NCBI GenBank assembly: GCA_963921255.3
Contig: CAWUEW020000003.1
Location: 1,612,001-1,676,000, forward strand
Direction: 5' to 3'
From: JANSYL01 sp963921255
GTDB taxonomy: Bacteria > Pseudomonadota > Alphaproteobacteria > Rhodobacterales > Rhodobacteraceae
Length of the DNA: 64,000 bases
A program made the position numbers and the translations under genes. The notes under the pieces are model-generated. The model saw only the letters and a list, made by a program, of their open reading frames with translations. It was not told the DNA's origin and did not search any database. Shown here piece after piece: positions 1 through 9,504 of this stretch; positions within the stretch are counted from its first letter, which is position 1, and each line of letters opens with the position of its first letter.

Positions 1-47
1 CTAGGCCAAGACCATTTCCCGATATCGGAACGCCGGAACCCTTTGGC

Positions 48-1376
48 CTACGGGCAGAAAATATCGTTGGTCAGGGCAAACAGCATCAAGGACAAAAGAA
101 GCGTCAAACCAATCGTCATGAACAGGTTCAGCGCCTTGTCAGACGGCGGTTTGCCTGTGACGGCCTCGTAGGCATGGAACATCAGGTGCCCCCCGTCTAG
201 GACGGGTATTGGGAAAAGGTTCAACAATCCAACAGCCGTCGACAGAACAGCGATGAACCAGATGAAATTGTCGATGCCCTGGCTGGCCGCCGCCCCCGAC
301 GTTTCCGCGATGCCGATCGGGCCCTGCAGGTTACACGACGAAATCGCGCCCGTGATCATGTGCCACAAGCCAGACAGCGAGGAACTGATGACGAAACCGG
401 TTTGTTCGACACCGTACCAGACGGCTGCCCCGGGCCCGACCGACTCGCGCACGGGCTCAAAGCTCAGGCCGCCCGTGATCCCGATCAGATAGCGGGTTTC
501 GAACCCGCCTTCCGGCAACGGCAAATCCGTGCGCTTGGGCGCGAGGGTCACTTCAAGCTCCTCCCCGCCCCGCCACAGGTCCAGCGTCAGGGGCTCCCCC
601 TCCGCCGCTTCGACGGCCAGGCGCACCTGGCTGAAGGCATAAACGGGCGTGCCGTCGATGGCGACGATCACGTCGCCCTCTTCCAGGCCGGCCTCGATCG
701 CGGCGGACTGCGGGGTCACCGCTTGCACCACCGGGACCAGCGGGAACGCGGCATCGACCTGAAGCTCTTCGCCGTTACGCTCAACCGTGTAGGCCGCGGT
801 CGGTCCGGGTTCGAGCGCATCGGCAACCTCGAACAGCTCTGCAAGCGTGCCAACGGGCTGGCCTTCGATCGCGGTGATCAGATCCCCCTGCTCGAGTTGG
901 ATGAACTGCGCCGGCAGATCGACCTGATCGCCAATGCGCGGCTCGTCGACCGCGCGGCCCGTGAACAGCAGCACCGTGCCAAAGATCAGAATAGACAGGA
1001 TAAAGTTGAACACCGGGCCCGCGGAAACGGTCGCCGCCCGCGCCCATAACGGGGCCCCATGCATGGAGCGCCGCCGTTCGCGAATGTCCATGGCGTCAAT
1101 CGCGGCCCCGTCCTTGCCAGACGCCGCATCGGCATCACCCAGGAATTTCACGTAGCCGCCAAAGGGTAAGGCCGCGATTTGCCATCGCGTGCCGTGGCGG
1201 TCCACCGTGCTGAGCAGAACAGGGCCAAACCCAAGCGAAAAGACCTCGGCATGGATGCCCGACCACCGGCCGACAATGTAGTGGCCGTATTCATGAATCG
1301 CGACGATGATCGAAAGAGCGGCCACAAAGGCGATGATCGTAAAGGCAAGACTGCCGAACTGAGGAATGAATTCCAT
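48..1376 (-). CDS. rseP: RIP site-2 metalloprotease RseP
   Basis: Inner-membrane zinc protease that cuts transmembrane segments of anti-sigma factors and leftover signal peptides. In the 442-aa protein the first membrane segment carries HEYGH (H28, E29, H32), the zinc-binding HExxH motif. Two PDZ-like regions lie in the middle (about residues 125-290). The second active-site segment near residue 385 reads NLFPIPVLDGGH, with D394 as the third zinc ligand. The start codon overlaps the TAA of dxr by one base (TAATG), so the two are surely co-transcribed. The order dxr-rseP after uppS-cdsA is the classical envelope-biogenesis operon, and bamA would be expected just beyond the window edge. Complete, with no oddities. 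Confidence 0.96.
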   Translation of the reverse strand: MEFIPQFGSLAFTIIAFVAALSIIVAIHEYGHYIVGRWSGIHAEVFSLGFGPVLLSTVDRHGTRWQIAALPFGGYVKFLGDADAASGKDGAAIDAMDIRERRRSMHGAPLWARAATVSAGPVFNFILSILIFGTVLLFTGRAVDEPRIGDQVDLPAQFIQLEQGDLITAIEGQPVGTLAELFEVADALEPGPTAAYTVERNGEELQVDAAFPLVPVVQAVTPQSAAIEAGLEEGDVIVAIDGTPVYAFSQVRLAVEAAEGEPLTLDLWRGGEELEVTLAPKRTDLPLPEGGFETRYLIGITGGLSFEPVRESVGPGAAVWYGVEQTGFVISSSLSGLWHMITGAISSCNLQGPIGIAETSGAAASQGIDNFIWFIAVLSTAVGLLNLFPIPVLDGGHLMFHAYEAVTGKPPSDKALNLFMTIGLTLLLSLMLFALTNDIFCP

Positions 1377-2554
1377 TAGCGTGACTGCTCCATGCGCGCG
1401 ATTTGATCCCAGGCTGTCTGACGAGCCATGTGGTCCGTTGTCAGCACGTCCTCAAGGCTTGACATGGGATTTGTGAGGCGAAAATCGGACGAAACGGCGT
1501 CAAGCGTCGCATCGACCACACCCGCCATGTCCATGAAGCCGATCCGACCGGCCAGGAACCCATCAAGGGCGATCTCCTTCGCGGCATTGAAAACAGCGCC
1601 TGCTTTCCCCCCCGTTTCCATCACGCTGCGGGCCAAGGCCAACGCGGGGTAGCGGGCGGGATCCGGAGCATAGAATTCGAGGCTCCCGACATCGGCAAGA
1701 TTGACCCGTGACACCGGAAGGTCGGCGCGGTCGGGCCAGTGCAGCGCATAGCCGATGGCGTGCCGCATGTCGGGCGCCCCCAGATGGGCCATCAGGGCGC
1801 CATCACAGAACCCGACCAGCGCATGCACCAGGGATTGCGGGTGGATGACGGCCTCGATCTTACTTGGGGGAACGCCGAAGAATTCCTTCGTTTCGATCAG
1901 TTCCATGCCCTTGTTGAACATGGAGGCCGAGTCGATGGTGATGCGCTGCCCCATGTCCCAGTTCGGATGCGCGCCCGCGTCCGCGATGGTCGCCTCGCTT
2001 AACTTGTCCACGGGCCAGTCCCGAAGCCCGCCACCGGACGCCGTGATGACGATTTTCTCGACGGCGGCCATCTCTTCGCCGACCAGCGCCTGAAAGACCG
2101 CGGAGTGTTCGCTGTCGACGGGCAGAATGGTTGCGTCGTGATCCTTGGCTTCTTGCAGAAGAAGTGGGCCGGCCGTGACGAGGCTTTCCTTGTTGGCCAG
2201 CGCCAGCGTGCTGCCGTGTTGCAGGGCGCGAAATCCGGGCGCAAGCCCGGCCGCACCGACAATGGCCGACATGATCCAATCCGCAGGACGTTCCGCGGCC
2301 TCAAGCAGCGCCGAGTCTCCGGCGGCGGCCTCGATGCGCGTGCCCGCCAGCGCTTCCTGAAGATCGCCCCGCCGGTCTTCATAGGCCGTCACCGCAATGT
2401 CGGCCTTTAGCCGGATCGCATCCTCGGCCAACTGTTTTATGTTTGCCCCGCCCGTCAGCGCAACCACGTCATAGGCCTCGGGCGCGCGGGCGATCAGGTC
2501 GAGGGTGTTCTGTCCGATAGAGCCGGTCGCCCCGAAAACACTGATCCGCCGCAT
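1376..2554 (-). CDS. dxr: 1-deoxy-D-xylulose 5-phosphate reductoisomerase
   Basis: Second enzyme of the MEP isoprenoid pathway. It converts deoxyxylulose 5-phosphate to 2-C-methyl-erythritol 4-phosphate with NADPH and a divalent metal. The 392-aa protein starts MRRISVFGATGSIG, a Rossmann glycine motif at residues 8-14. The metal-site segment VDSEHSA and the NKGMELIE segment are both visible. The frame stays open 18 codons further upstream, but that extension runs into cdsA and looks unlike the family, so the ATG at 2554 was chosen. Lies between cdsA and rseP in the same operon. Confidence 0.96.
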   Translation of the reverse strand: MRRISVFGATGSIGQNTLDLIARAPEAYDVVALTGGANIKQLAEDAIRLKADIAVTAYEDRRGDLQEALAGTRIEAAAGDSALLEAAERPADWIMSAIVGAAGLAPGFRALQHGSTLALANKESLVTAGPLLLQEAKDHDATILPVDSEHSAVFQALVGEEMAAVEKIVITASGGGLRDWPVDKLSEATIADAGAHPNWDMGQRITIDSASMFNKGMELIETKEFFGVPPSKIEAVIHPQSLVHALVGFCDGALMAHLGAPDMRHAIGYALHWPDRADLPVSRVNLADVGSLEFYAPDPARYPALALARSVMETGGKAGAVFNAAKEIALDGFLAGRIGFMDMAGVVDATLDAVSSDFRLTNPMSSLEDVLTTDHMARQTAWDQIARMEQSR

Positions 2555-2567
2555 GGGTCGGTTCCCT

Positions 2568-3359
2568 TCAAAGTGGCGCGGGTGGAAAATCCAGGACCGC
2601 TTCCACAATCAAAAGCACGAGGGCCGCCCCTAGCAATGCGTCAAAGCGATCAAACAGGCCGCCATGACCGGGCAGAAGGTTCGAGCTGTCCTTGACACCA
2701 ACGCGCCGCTTCGTGGCCGATTCCGCGATATCGCCCATTTGACTTGCCATGCTGAGCGCGACCGAAATCCCGATCAACTCAATCCCGCTGCCGGTTTTCG
2801 CAACAAAGGCCCATCCGACGACCGCCGCGCCAATCCACCCTGCGATAGTTCCGGCCCAGGTCTTCTTCGGGCTGACGCGCGGCCAGAATTTCGGGCCGCC
2901 AATGATGCGCCCCGCGAAATAGCCGAAGACATCCGTCGCCGCCACCAGCAGAACCAGCCACAGCATCCACACGAACCCGAACGTGTCGCGGTGCTGGATC
3001 AGCCCGAAGCTTGCCAACATCACCATGCCGGACATCACAATGAAAATGGAGCGGTGTTTCTCCAGTGTGGCCGAGCCGAGCAGCGGCACCAACAGGATCA
3101 GTGGCAAGGCAAATCCGGTTGGCAGCAATTTGGTTGCAACCAACGCTGCAGCCGCCGCCGCCCCCAAGGCCAAGGCCGGTTGCATGTCGGCCCCCAACAT
3201 GCGGACCAGTTCCCAGATGAGCACACCGACAATAAGTGTCACGAGAAGGGTGAACCACCAGCCACCAGCCCAAACGGCCGCGAGGCCCACCACGGCAATC
3301 AGGGCGCCGGTGGCCAGGCGCGTGGCAAGATCGGAAAAGCTGTCCGCTTTCAGCGCCAA
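2568..3359 (-). CDS. cdsA: Phosphatidate cytidylyltransferase
   Basis: Integral membrane enzyme that makes CDP-diacylglycerol from phosphatidate and CTP, feeding all phospholipid synthesis. It has several hydrophobic segments. Near the C-terminus is the family signature: SATKRRVGVKD followed closely by PGHGGLFDRFD. The start is uncertain: the open frame reaches 3455, but that would overlap uppS by 88 bases. The TTG at 3359, 8 bases after the uppS stop, gives a 263-aa protein of normal length and is preferred, although its ribosome-binding site is weak. Confidence 0.93.
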   Translation of the reverse strand: MALKADSFSDLATRLATGALIAVVGLAAVWAGGWWFTLLVTLIVGVLIWELVRMLGADMQPALALGAAAAAALVATKLLPTGFALPLILLVPLLGSATLEKHRSIFIVMSGMVMLASFGLIQHRDTFGFVWMLWLVLLVAATDVFGYFAGRIIGGPKFWPRVSPKKTWAGTIAGWIGAAVVGWAFVAKTGSGIELIGISVALSMASQMGDIAESATKRRVGVKDSSNLLPGHGGLFDRFDALLGAALVLLIVEAVLDFPPAPL

Positions 3360-3367
3360 GGGCAGGC

Positions 3368-4084
3368 TCAGACAGGCACGGCGCCAAAGCGGCGTTCGCG
3401 ATGGCCAAACCGCTTCAACACATCGGCGAAGACCTCGGCGGTGAAGTCGGGCCAAAGCGTGTCGATGAATTCGTATTCCGCGTAGGCCGATTGCCAGAGC
3501 AGGAAGTTCGAGATGCGCGCCTCGCCCGATGTGCGGATCACAAGGTCAGGGTCCGGCAGCACGTAGGTGTCAAGGTAGCGCGGGAACGTTTCGTCGTTGA
3601 TTTTGCGCGGATCGAGCTTTCCGTCCGCGACATCGTGGGCCAAGCGACGGGCGGCACGGGCCACTTCATCGCGTCCGCCATAATTCAATGCAACGGTCAG
3701 GTGGACGCCCGAGTTGTGCGCTGTCAGCAACTCCAGATTGTCCATCATGTCCACGAGCGCCGGTTCAAGGCGCACGCGGTCCCCGACAAACCGGACGCGC
3801 ACATCGTTTTCCACGAGGTTCTGCGTCTCGTTGCGCAGGTACCGTTTGAACAGCTTCATGAGACCGGCAACTTCGGTCTGGGTGCGCTTCCAATTCTCCG
3901 TCGAGAAGGCAAATATGGTCAGGTACTTAACGCCAAGGTCCGGACAGGCTTTGACGATTTCCTTGACCCGCAAGACCCCGGCATGGTGGCCGAGCAGGCG
4001 CGGTCGACCGCGATTTTGCGCCCAACGCCCATTTCCATCCATGATGATCGCCACGTGATTGGCCGTGGAAGTGCTTGAATTCAT
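3368..4084 (-). CDS. uppS: Isoprenyl transferase (undecaprenyl diphosphate synthase)
   Basis: cis-Prenyltransferase that extends farnesyl diphosphate with isopentenyl diphosphate to the C55 lipid carrier used for peptidoglycan and polysaccharide export. The substrate-binding motif IIMDGNGRWA is at the N-terminus (catalytic Asp at residue 16 from the chosen start). The late RTSGEARISNFLLWQ and the EFIDTLWPDF segment are the conserved C-terminal blocks. The ATG at 4084 gives 238 aa. A TTG 24 bases upstream is also possible and would add eight residues. Confidence 0.95.
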   Translation of the reverse strand: MNSSTSTANHVAIIMDGNGRWAQNRGRPRLLGHHAGVLRVKEIVKACPDLGVKYLTIFAFSTENWKRTQTEVAGLMKLFKRYLRNETQNLVENDVRVRFVGDRVRLEPALVDMMDNLELLTAHNSGVHLTVALNYGGRDEVARAARRLAHDVADGKLDPRKINDETFPRYLDTYVLPDPDLVIRTSGEARISNFLLWQSAYAEYEFIDTLWPDFTAEVFADVLKRFGHRERRFGAVPV

Positions 4085-4227
4085 GAGGAATGGGCTTTCT
4101 ATGCTCAACGTCTTAATTCTGCATTAACCGGTTGCGGACCCTAGGGAAAGGGCAGGAATCCCTGCTGGCGCTGGATTGGTGTGTCCCCGCAACTGTCCAC
4201 GGGCCGGCCCCGGCTGCCCCCGCGTCG

Positions 4228-4794
4228 TCAAACCTGCATGATCTCGGCTTGCTTGGTTTCAAGCGCGGCATCGACCTTGGCAATGTGGGCGTCGGTCAGG
4301 TCCTGAACTTCACTTTCCCAAAGCTTCTGGTCGTCCTCAGACATCCCGTCGGCCTTGGCTTTCTTGATCTGATCCATCCCGTCGCGTCGAACGTTGCGCA
4401 CCGCCACCCGGGCGTTTTCGGCGTATTGGGCCGCAACCTTCGTCAGCTCGCGGCGGCGCTCCTCGTTCAACTCGGGGATCGGCAGCATGATGATTGTGCC
4501 GTTCAGTTGCGGGTTGATCCCCAACCCGGATTCGCGGATCGCCTTTTCAACTTTGCCAACCAGTGACTTGTCCCAGACGTTGACGGTCACCATGCGCGGC
4601 TCGGGCACGTTGACGGTGCCGACCTGATTGATCGGGGTCGGCGCGCCATAGGCATCCACCATCACAGGCTCCAGCATCGACGCAGATGCACGTCCGGTGC
4701 GCAGAGAGGCAAATTCCGTCCGCAGGGCCGTCAAGGCGCCGTCCATCCGGCGTTCCAAATCATCGACATCAATCTCGATTTCGTCGTCGGCCAT
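4228..4794 (-). CDS. frr: Ribosome recycling factor
   Basis: Cytosolic factor that, with EF-G, splits the post-termination ribosome. The 188-aa length and the helical body match the family: conserved LRTGRAS near residue 50, then VWDKSLVGKVEKAIRESGLG, NPQLNGTIIMLPIPELNEERR and VAVRNVRRD. The gene sits directly downstream of pyrH, a nearly universal pairing. It ends about 120 bases before uppS begins, and that gap holds no further gene. Confidence 0.97.
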   Translation of the reverse strand: MADDEIEIDVDDLERRMDGALTALRTEFASLRTGRASASMLEPVMVDAYGAPTPINQVGTVNVPEPRMVTVNVWDKSLVGKVEKAIRESGLGINPQLNGTIIMLPIPELNEERRRELTKVAAQYAENARVAVRNVRRDGMDQIKKAKADGMSEDDQKLWESEVQDLTDAHIAKVDAALETKQAEIMQV

Positions 4795-4847
4795 AACCTG
4801 TTTCTCCGTCAGGGTTGCGCAATGTGGTGGGCGTGGCTTCTACGCGG

Positions 4848-5588
4848 TTAGGCCACTTTTGTATAGGTGCCTTCCCCGGCCAGGATCCCGCGGAACCCGC
4901 CCGGTTCATCCAGGCTGAAGACAATGATCGGCAGATTGTTCTCGCGCGCCAACGCGATGGCCGAAGCGTCCATCACACCCAGATGCTGCGCGAGGACTTC
5001 GTCATACGTGACCGTCTCATACCGCTTTGCGTCAGGGTATTTCACCGGATCCTTGTCATAGACGCCATCGACCTTAGTGCCCTTGAAGATCGCTTCGCAG
5101 TCCATCTCGCTGGCCCGCAAGGTGGCGGCCGTATCGGTTGTAAAATACGGGTTGCCGGTGCCGGCGGCAAAAATGCAGATCCGTTTCTTTTCGAGGTGTC
5201 GCACGGCGCGTCGGCGAATATAGGGCTCGGCCACTTCGTTCATCGTGATCGCCGAGATGACCCGCGTGAAGACGCCGATCTGCTCCAGCGCCGATTGCAT
5301 GGCCAAGGCATTCATGACGGTCGCCAACATGCCCATGTAGTCGGCGGTCGTCCGCTCCATCCCTTGTGCGCTGCCTTGCAGGCCGCGAAAGACGTTGCCG
5401 CCACCAATCACCATACAAATCTCAACGCCCAGATCGTGCACCGATTTCACCTCGCGGGCGATGCGTTCCACGGTGGGCGGGTGCAGGCCGAACCCTTGAT
5501 CGCCCATCAGCGCCTCGCCGGAGATTTTCAACATCACGCGCGAGTATTTTGGCGCGACAGAGGCGTCCGGTGTGGCAGCATCGGGCAT
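4848..5588 (-). CDS. pyrH: UMP kinase
   Basis: Phosphorylates UMP to UDP in pyrimidine synthesis; the bacterial enzyme belongs to the amino-acid-kinase fold. The 246-aa protein has YSRVMLKISGEAL near the N-terminus, the glycine-rich VIGGGNVFRG, the uridylate-binding FAAGTGNPYFTTDTAA block and KVDGVYDKDPVKYPDA. The ATG at 5588 has an AGGA ribosome-binding site; the open frame further upstream does not resemble the family. Divergent from miaA and co-oriented with frr. Confidence 0.97.
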   Translation of the reverse strand: MPDAATPDASVAPKYSRVMLKISGEALMGDQGFGLHPPTVERIAREVKSVHDLGVEICMVIGGGNVFRGLQGSAQGMERTTADYMGMLATVMNALAMQSALEQIGVFTRVISAITMNEVAEPYIRRRAVRHLEKKRICIFAAGTGNPYFTTDTAATLRASEMDCEAIFKGTKVDGVYDKDPVKYPDAKRYETVTYDEVLAQHLGVMDASAIALARENNLPIIVFSLDEPGGFRGILAGEGTYTKVA

Positions 5589-5694
5589 GATCGGGGTCCT
5601 TCGACAGGTGTGAGATTTGCGTCGCGCGCACCATAGGGCTAAAGCACGGGACGGTTCAACGCCCGATCCGGGCATTTCACTGCGACAGCGCGAC

Positions 5695-6585
5695 GTGCCC
5701 AAACCCTTGATAAATATCCAATCTCTCTCACCTGATCGACCGGTTCTCATCGCGGGACCGACGGCGTCGGGCAAGTCGGCCTTGGCCATGGACATTGCAC
5801 AGCAGCAAGGCGGTGTCGTGATCAATGCGGACGCGCTGCAGGTTTACGATGGGTGGCGCGTCCTCACCGCACGTCCAAGTCCCGCGGACGAGGCTGCTGT
5901 TCCGCACGCGCTGTATGGGCATGTTCCGTTCGAGGCCACCTATTCGGCAGGGGCATGGCTGCGCGACGTGCGCCCGCTCCTGACGGGGCAGAACCGCCCG
6001 ATCATCGTTGGTGGAACAGGATTGAACTTTCGGGCGCTGCTGGAGGGTTTGGCAGACATCCCCGAAACGCCGCCCGAAATTCGAGCCGAGGCCGACGCGA
6101 CGGAACTTGATGCCTTACTGGCCGAGCTCGATCGAGAAGACCCCGAGATTGCACACCGCATCGACCGACAAAACGGCGCTCGCGTGCGCCGCGCGTGGGA
6201 AGTCTTGCGGTCCACCGGCACGCCCCTGTCGCAATGGCAGGCGGATACGGCTGCCCCGGACCTGCGTCTGGCAGATGTCCACGCGTTCGTTCTGGAGGCC
6301 GAGCGCGACTGGCTGGCGGCCCGGATTGAAACGCGTTTCGACCTCATGCTCGCGGAGGGCGCTTTGGAGGAAGCGCGGTCCAACTTGCCGAGATGGGATC
6401 GCGCCGGCGGGGCAGCCAAGGCCATCGGGGCGCCGGAGCTTATGGCACATCTCAGGGGCGAGATCTCGCTGGATCAGGCCCGAGACGCCGCCATCATTGC
6501 CTCACGCCAGTATGCCAAGCGCCAACGCACCTGGTTTCGGGCCCGGATGACCGGTTGGACATCCATTGCATTACCGCAAGGATAG
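5695..6585 (+). CDS. miaA: tRNA dimethylallyltransferase
   Basis: Transfers a dimethylallyl group to N6 of A37 in tRNAs that read codons starting with U. The P-loop GPTASGKS lies at residues 21-28. The DxxQ-type VINADALQVYDG follows, and VGGTGLNFRALLEGL is also conserved. The GTG at 5695 gives 296 aa, a normal length; the frame is open to 5617 but that part overlaps the pyrH promoter region. The C-terminal zinc-finger-like tail of some homologues is absent, as in other alphaproteobacteria. Stands alone next to a divergent pyrH. Confidence 0.93.
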   Translation: MPKPLINIQSLSPDRPVLIAGPTASGKSALAMDIAQQQGGVVINADALQVYDGWRVLTARPSPADEAAVPHALYGHVPFEATYSAGAWLRDVRPLLTGQNRPIIVGGTGLNFRALLEGLADIPETPPEIRAEADATELDALLAELDREDPEIAHRIDRQNGARVRRAWEVLRSTGTPLSQWQADTAAPDLRLADVHAFVLEAERDWLAARIETRFDLMLAEGALEEARSNLPRWDRAGGAAKAIGAPELMAHLRGEISLDQARDAAIIASRQYAKRQRTWFRARMTGWTSIALPQG

Positions 6586-6656
6586 TCTGCGTCATTGCCA
6601 CGACGGTCACGCGCGGCTTCCTTGCACATTTGCGACATTTCTGTAGGTTTTGTGCC

Positions 6657-7463
6657 ATGTTTACGCACGCCGCACCCCCGCTTGGCTTTTCCGTTCTGTC
6701 CCTTGGCAAGCTGCGGATGCAGGAACCTTGGCGCATGGAACTGCTGCACGCCAAGCCGCTACATCGGCTATATTGGATCACGCGCGGACAAGGGCGGATC
6801 ACGGTGAACGGGATCACGCGCGGTTACGGCCCCAACACGGCGGTGTTCGTCCCGGCGCATGGCCTGCTGGCCATCGAATTGCCGTCGCAAACCCAAGGCC
6901 TCGAACTGTGTTTGCCCACGGACGCCGACCTGGGGGTTCCAGACCAACCCTTTCACCTGCGCATCTCGGTGATCGAGGCGCAGGCCAGCCTCACCAGTCA
7001 TCTTGAAAAGGTCGAACGTGAGATTGCCGCACGCGCGCCCGCGATGGAGCGCGCTTTGCGCGGCTACGGGCTTTTGATCTCGGCTTGGATGACCCGGGAA
7101 CTGTCGCGTCAGGAGGGGGCGATTCTCCGCGAAAAGTCCCATCGGTTGGTCGAACAATTCGCCACGTTGATGGAAACGCATTTCCGATCGGGACGCGGGA
7201 TCGCCGATTACGCAGAAATGCTGCAGGTCACGCCCACTCATCTGAGTCGCGTCTGCAAGGAGGCCTCCGGGCGCCCTGCTCACGCGCTTTTGACCGAACG
7301 CATCATGTATGAGGCGCGCCGCCTGCTGCTGGAAACCGACATGCCGGCCCGGGAAATTGCAGAAACCCTGGGCTTTTCGTCGGCAGCCTATTTTACGCGC
7401 GCCTTTTCACAGGCGGTCGGTCAGTCGCCATCCGCTTTTCGACGCCCGCCGAACCGCATCTGA
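6657..7463 (+). CDS. AraC-family transcriptional regulator
   Basis: A 268-aa DNA-binding regulator. The N-terminal half looks like a small cupin sensor domain (segment LYWITRGQGRITVNG and following strands). The C-terminal ~100 residues contain the two helix-turn-helix motifs of AraC proteins, including IADYAEMLQVTPTHLSRVCK and the signature AREIAETLGFSSAAYFTRAF. The ATG at 6657 is the start of the recognisable protein; the upstream open frame is a shadow of miaA. It precedes a peptide-type ABC transporter on the same strand, so it may control that operon, but the ligand cannot be read from the sequence. Confidence 0.9.
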   Translation: MFTHAAPPLGFSVLSLGKLRMQEPWRMELLHAKPLHRLYWITRGQGRITVNGITRGYGPNTAVFVPAHGLLAIELPSQTQGLELCLPTDADLGVPDQPFHLRISVIEAQASLTSHLEKVEREIAARAPAMERALRGYGLLISAWMTRELSRQEGAILREKSHRLVEQFATLMETHFRSGRGIADYAEMLQVTPTHLSRVCKEASGRPAHALLTERIMYEARRLLLETDMPAREIAETLGFSSAAYFTRAFSQAVGQSPSAFRRPPNRI

Positions 7464-7720
7464 TCGCGCGCCCCGCGGTGACTCGGTCAAGCGAAAAAAC
7501 CTATTACTTTGGGTTGCGTTTTCGACTGGTGTCGTTTTTGCTTCTTATCGATGTCGCTTTTGGTCCAATCTACGGCGCAACTTGTCGTTGACGACCTGAT
7601 GGTATCCGGGCGCTAATGCGTCGCAACCAGAGCGGGTCAGACCCCGCGCAGGTTAAAAGCTTGGCGCAGACAATGCGCACAGGCGGCACAAAACAAATGA
7701 TTGTCACAGGGAGACAACTA

Positions 7721-9361
7721 ATGACCTCAACTTCTCGCGCACATTTGGAGACGCATCCCGTCGCCGAAATGTACGCTCAGGAATACAAGGATGGCAAACT
7801 GAGCCGCCGCGAATTCCTGGTGCGTTCGACCGCGCTTGGCGTGTCGGCCGCCGCGGCCTATTCGCTGATCGGCATGAGCCCGGCCAACGCCGGTGGCCAT
7901 CGTGCGACGCCCCCGGCCGGCGGCAGCCTGCGCATCCAAATGGAAGTTCGCGCACTCAAAGATCCCCGCACCTATGATTGGTCGCAGATGGCCAACGTCA
8001 CCCGCGGCTTCCTTGAGTATCTGATCGAATACAATGCCGACGGCTCGTTCGGCGGCGTTCTTCTGGAATCCTGGGAAGCCAATGCCGACGCCACCCAGTA
8101 CACCCTGAACGTGCGTCAGGGCGTGAAGTGGAACAACGGCGACGACTTCACCGCGCATGACGTGGCCGCCAACATCGTTGGTTGGTGCGACAGCACGGTC
8201 GAAGGCAACTCGATGGCAACCCGCATGGGCGGTCTCGTGGATGCAGACACCGGCGTGGTCCGCGAAGGCGGCGTTGTCGTGGTGGACGACTACACGGTCC
8301 AGGTGAACTACCCTGCCCCCGACATCACCCTTGTGCCGGGCATCGCGGACTATCCGTCGGCCATTCAGCATCGTGACCTGATCGGCACGAACCCGCTGGA
8401 CCACGGTGTTGGCACCGGCGCATATCGCGTTTCGGACTACGAAGTCGGCGTTTCGGCCCGTCTGGAAAAGAACCCCGACCACACCTACTGGGGTGACGCC
8501 TATCTTGATGAAGTCATCTTCATCGACCTGGGCCAGGATCCGGCCGCATGGTTCGCGGCTGCGGAAGCCGACGAATTCGACATGACCTATGAAACGGTCG
8601 GCGAGTTCGTGGACCTGTTCGCTGCCGTGGGTTGGGAACAGTCGGAAGTGACCACCGCGGCCACCGTGGTGATCCGCCCGAACCAGAACAACGCCCCCTA
8701 TGATGATGTTCGCGTGCGTCGCGCCATCAACATGGCTGTGGATCCGCAGGTCTGCCTCGATCTGGGCATCAACGGTCAGGGTGTGCTGGCAGAAAACCAC
8801 CATGTCTGCCCGATCCATCCGGAATACGCCGAACTGCCGCCGATCACGGTCGACAAGGACGCCGCCTACGCCATGCTCGAAGAAGCTGGCATGACGGACC
8901 ACGTGTTCGAGATCAGCTCGATCGACGACGACTACCGCCGCAACACCACCGACGCCGTCGCCGCGCAGCTGCGTGACGCAGGCTTCAACGTGGAGCGTGT
9001 GGTGATCCCGGGTTCGACCTTCTGGAACGACTGGACGTCCTATCCGTTCAGCTCGACCAACTGGAACCACCGCGAGCTTGGTGTTCAGATCCTGAACCTT
9101 GCCTACCGCTCGGGCGTTCCGTGGAACGAGTCCGGCTTTGCAAATGCTGAATTCGACGCCCTGCTCGATCAGGCCAACGGCATCCAGGATGCCGATGCCC
9201 GCCGCGAGATCATGGCGCAGCTTCAGCAGATCATGCAGGACGAAGGCGTGACCCTGCAGCCGTACTGGCGCTCGCTGTTCCGGCACTACAAGCCGGGCAT
9301 CGTGAATGCAGACATGCATCCGAAGTTCGAGATCAACGTCCACTACCTGGGCGTCGCCTAA
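7721..9361 (+). CDS. Peptide/solute-binding protein of ABC transporter (Tat-exported)
   Basis: Periplasmic family 5 extracellular solute-binding protein (DppA/OppA type), 546 aa from the ATG at 7721, which has GGGAG just upstream. A twin-arginine signal is visible: SRREFL at residues 28-33, a hydrophobic stretch, and a likely cut after ANA at residue 57. This suggests export of a folded protein. The mature part has typical family segments such as GGVLLESWEANADATQYTL, VKWNNGDDFTAHDV and PYDDVRVRRAINMAVD. The gene is followed by a strong stem-loop and then the permease genes. Substrate unknown; peptides or similar oligomers are the usual cargo. Confidence 0.92.
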   Translation: MTSTSRAHLETHPVAEMYAQEYKDGKLSRREFLVRSTALGVSAAAAYSLIGMSPANAGGHRATPPAGGSLRIQMEVRALKDPRTYDWSQMANVTRGFLEYLIEYNADGSFGGVLLESWEANADATQYTLNVRQGVKWNNGDDFTAHDVAANIVGWCDSTVEGNSMATRMGGLVDADTGVVREGGVVVVDDYTVQVNYPAPDITLVPGIADYPSAIQHRDLIGTNPLDHGVGTGAYRVSDYEVGVSARLEKNPDHTYWGDAYLDEVIFIDLGQDPAAWFAAAEADEFDMTYETVGEFVDLFAAVGWEQSEVTTAATVVIRPNQNNAPYDDVRVRRAINMAVDPQVCLDLGINGQGVLAENHHVCPIHPEYAELPPITVDKDAAYAMLEEAGMTDHVFEISSIDDDYRRNTTDAVAAQLRDAGFNVERVVIPGSTFWNDWTSYPFSSTNWNHRELGVQILNLAYRSGVPWNESGFANAEFDALLDQANGIQDADARREIMAQLQQIMQDEGVTLQPYWRSLFRHYKPGIVNADMHPKFEINVHYLGVA

Positions 9362-9369
9362 ACCACTCG

Positions 9370-9402
9370 CGCCCGAGCCTCAGACCGAGGCTCGGGCGTT
9401 TT
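9370..9402 (+). terminator. Stem-loop/terminator after the binding-protein gene
   Basis: A 12-bp GC-rich perfect stem (first arm CGCCCGAGCCTC) with a 5-base loop is followed by TTTTC. It lies between the binding-protein gene and the first permease gene. Such intercistronic structures usually let a few transcripts pass and stabilise the upstream message, so the binding protein is made in excess over the membrane parts. Confidence 0.85.
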
Positions 9403-9504
9403 CATCTTGGCGCGGCCGCGCCCGTCCGTCGAAGTCATCGCAGCAATAAGTGATGCGCGCGGGCACCTGCCAGCCAACCTGGCCAGCAACCGACAGGGGA
9501 CATT

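Noticed and set aside
7727..9343. 538-codon open frame antisense to the solute-binding protein gene
   Set aside because: Same GC-driven shadow effect; the sense product has a Tat signal and family motifs.
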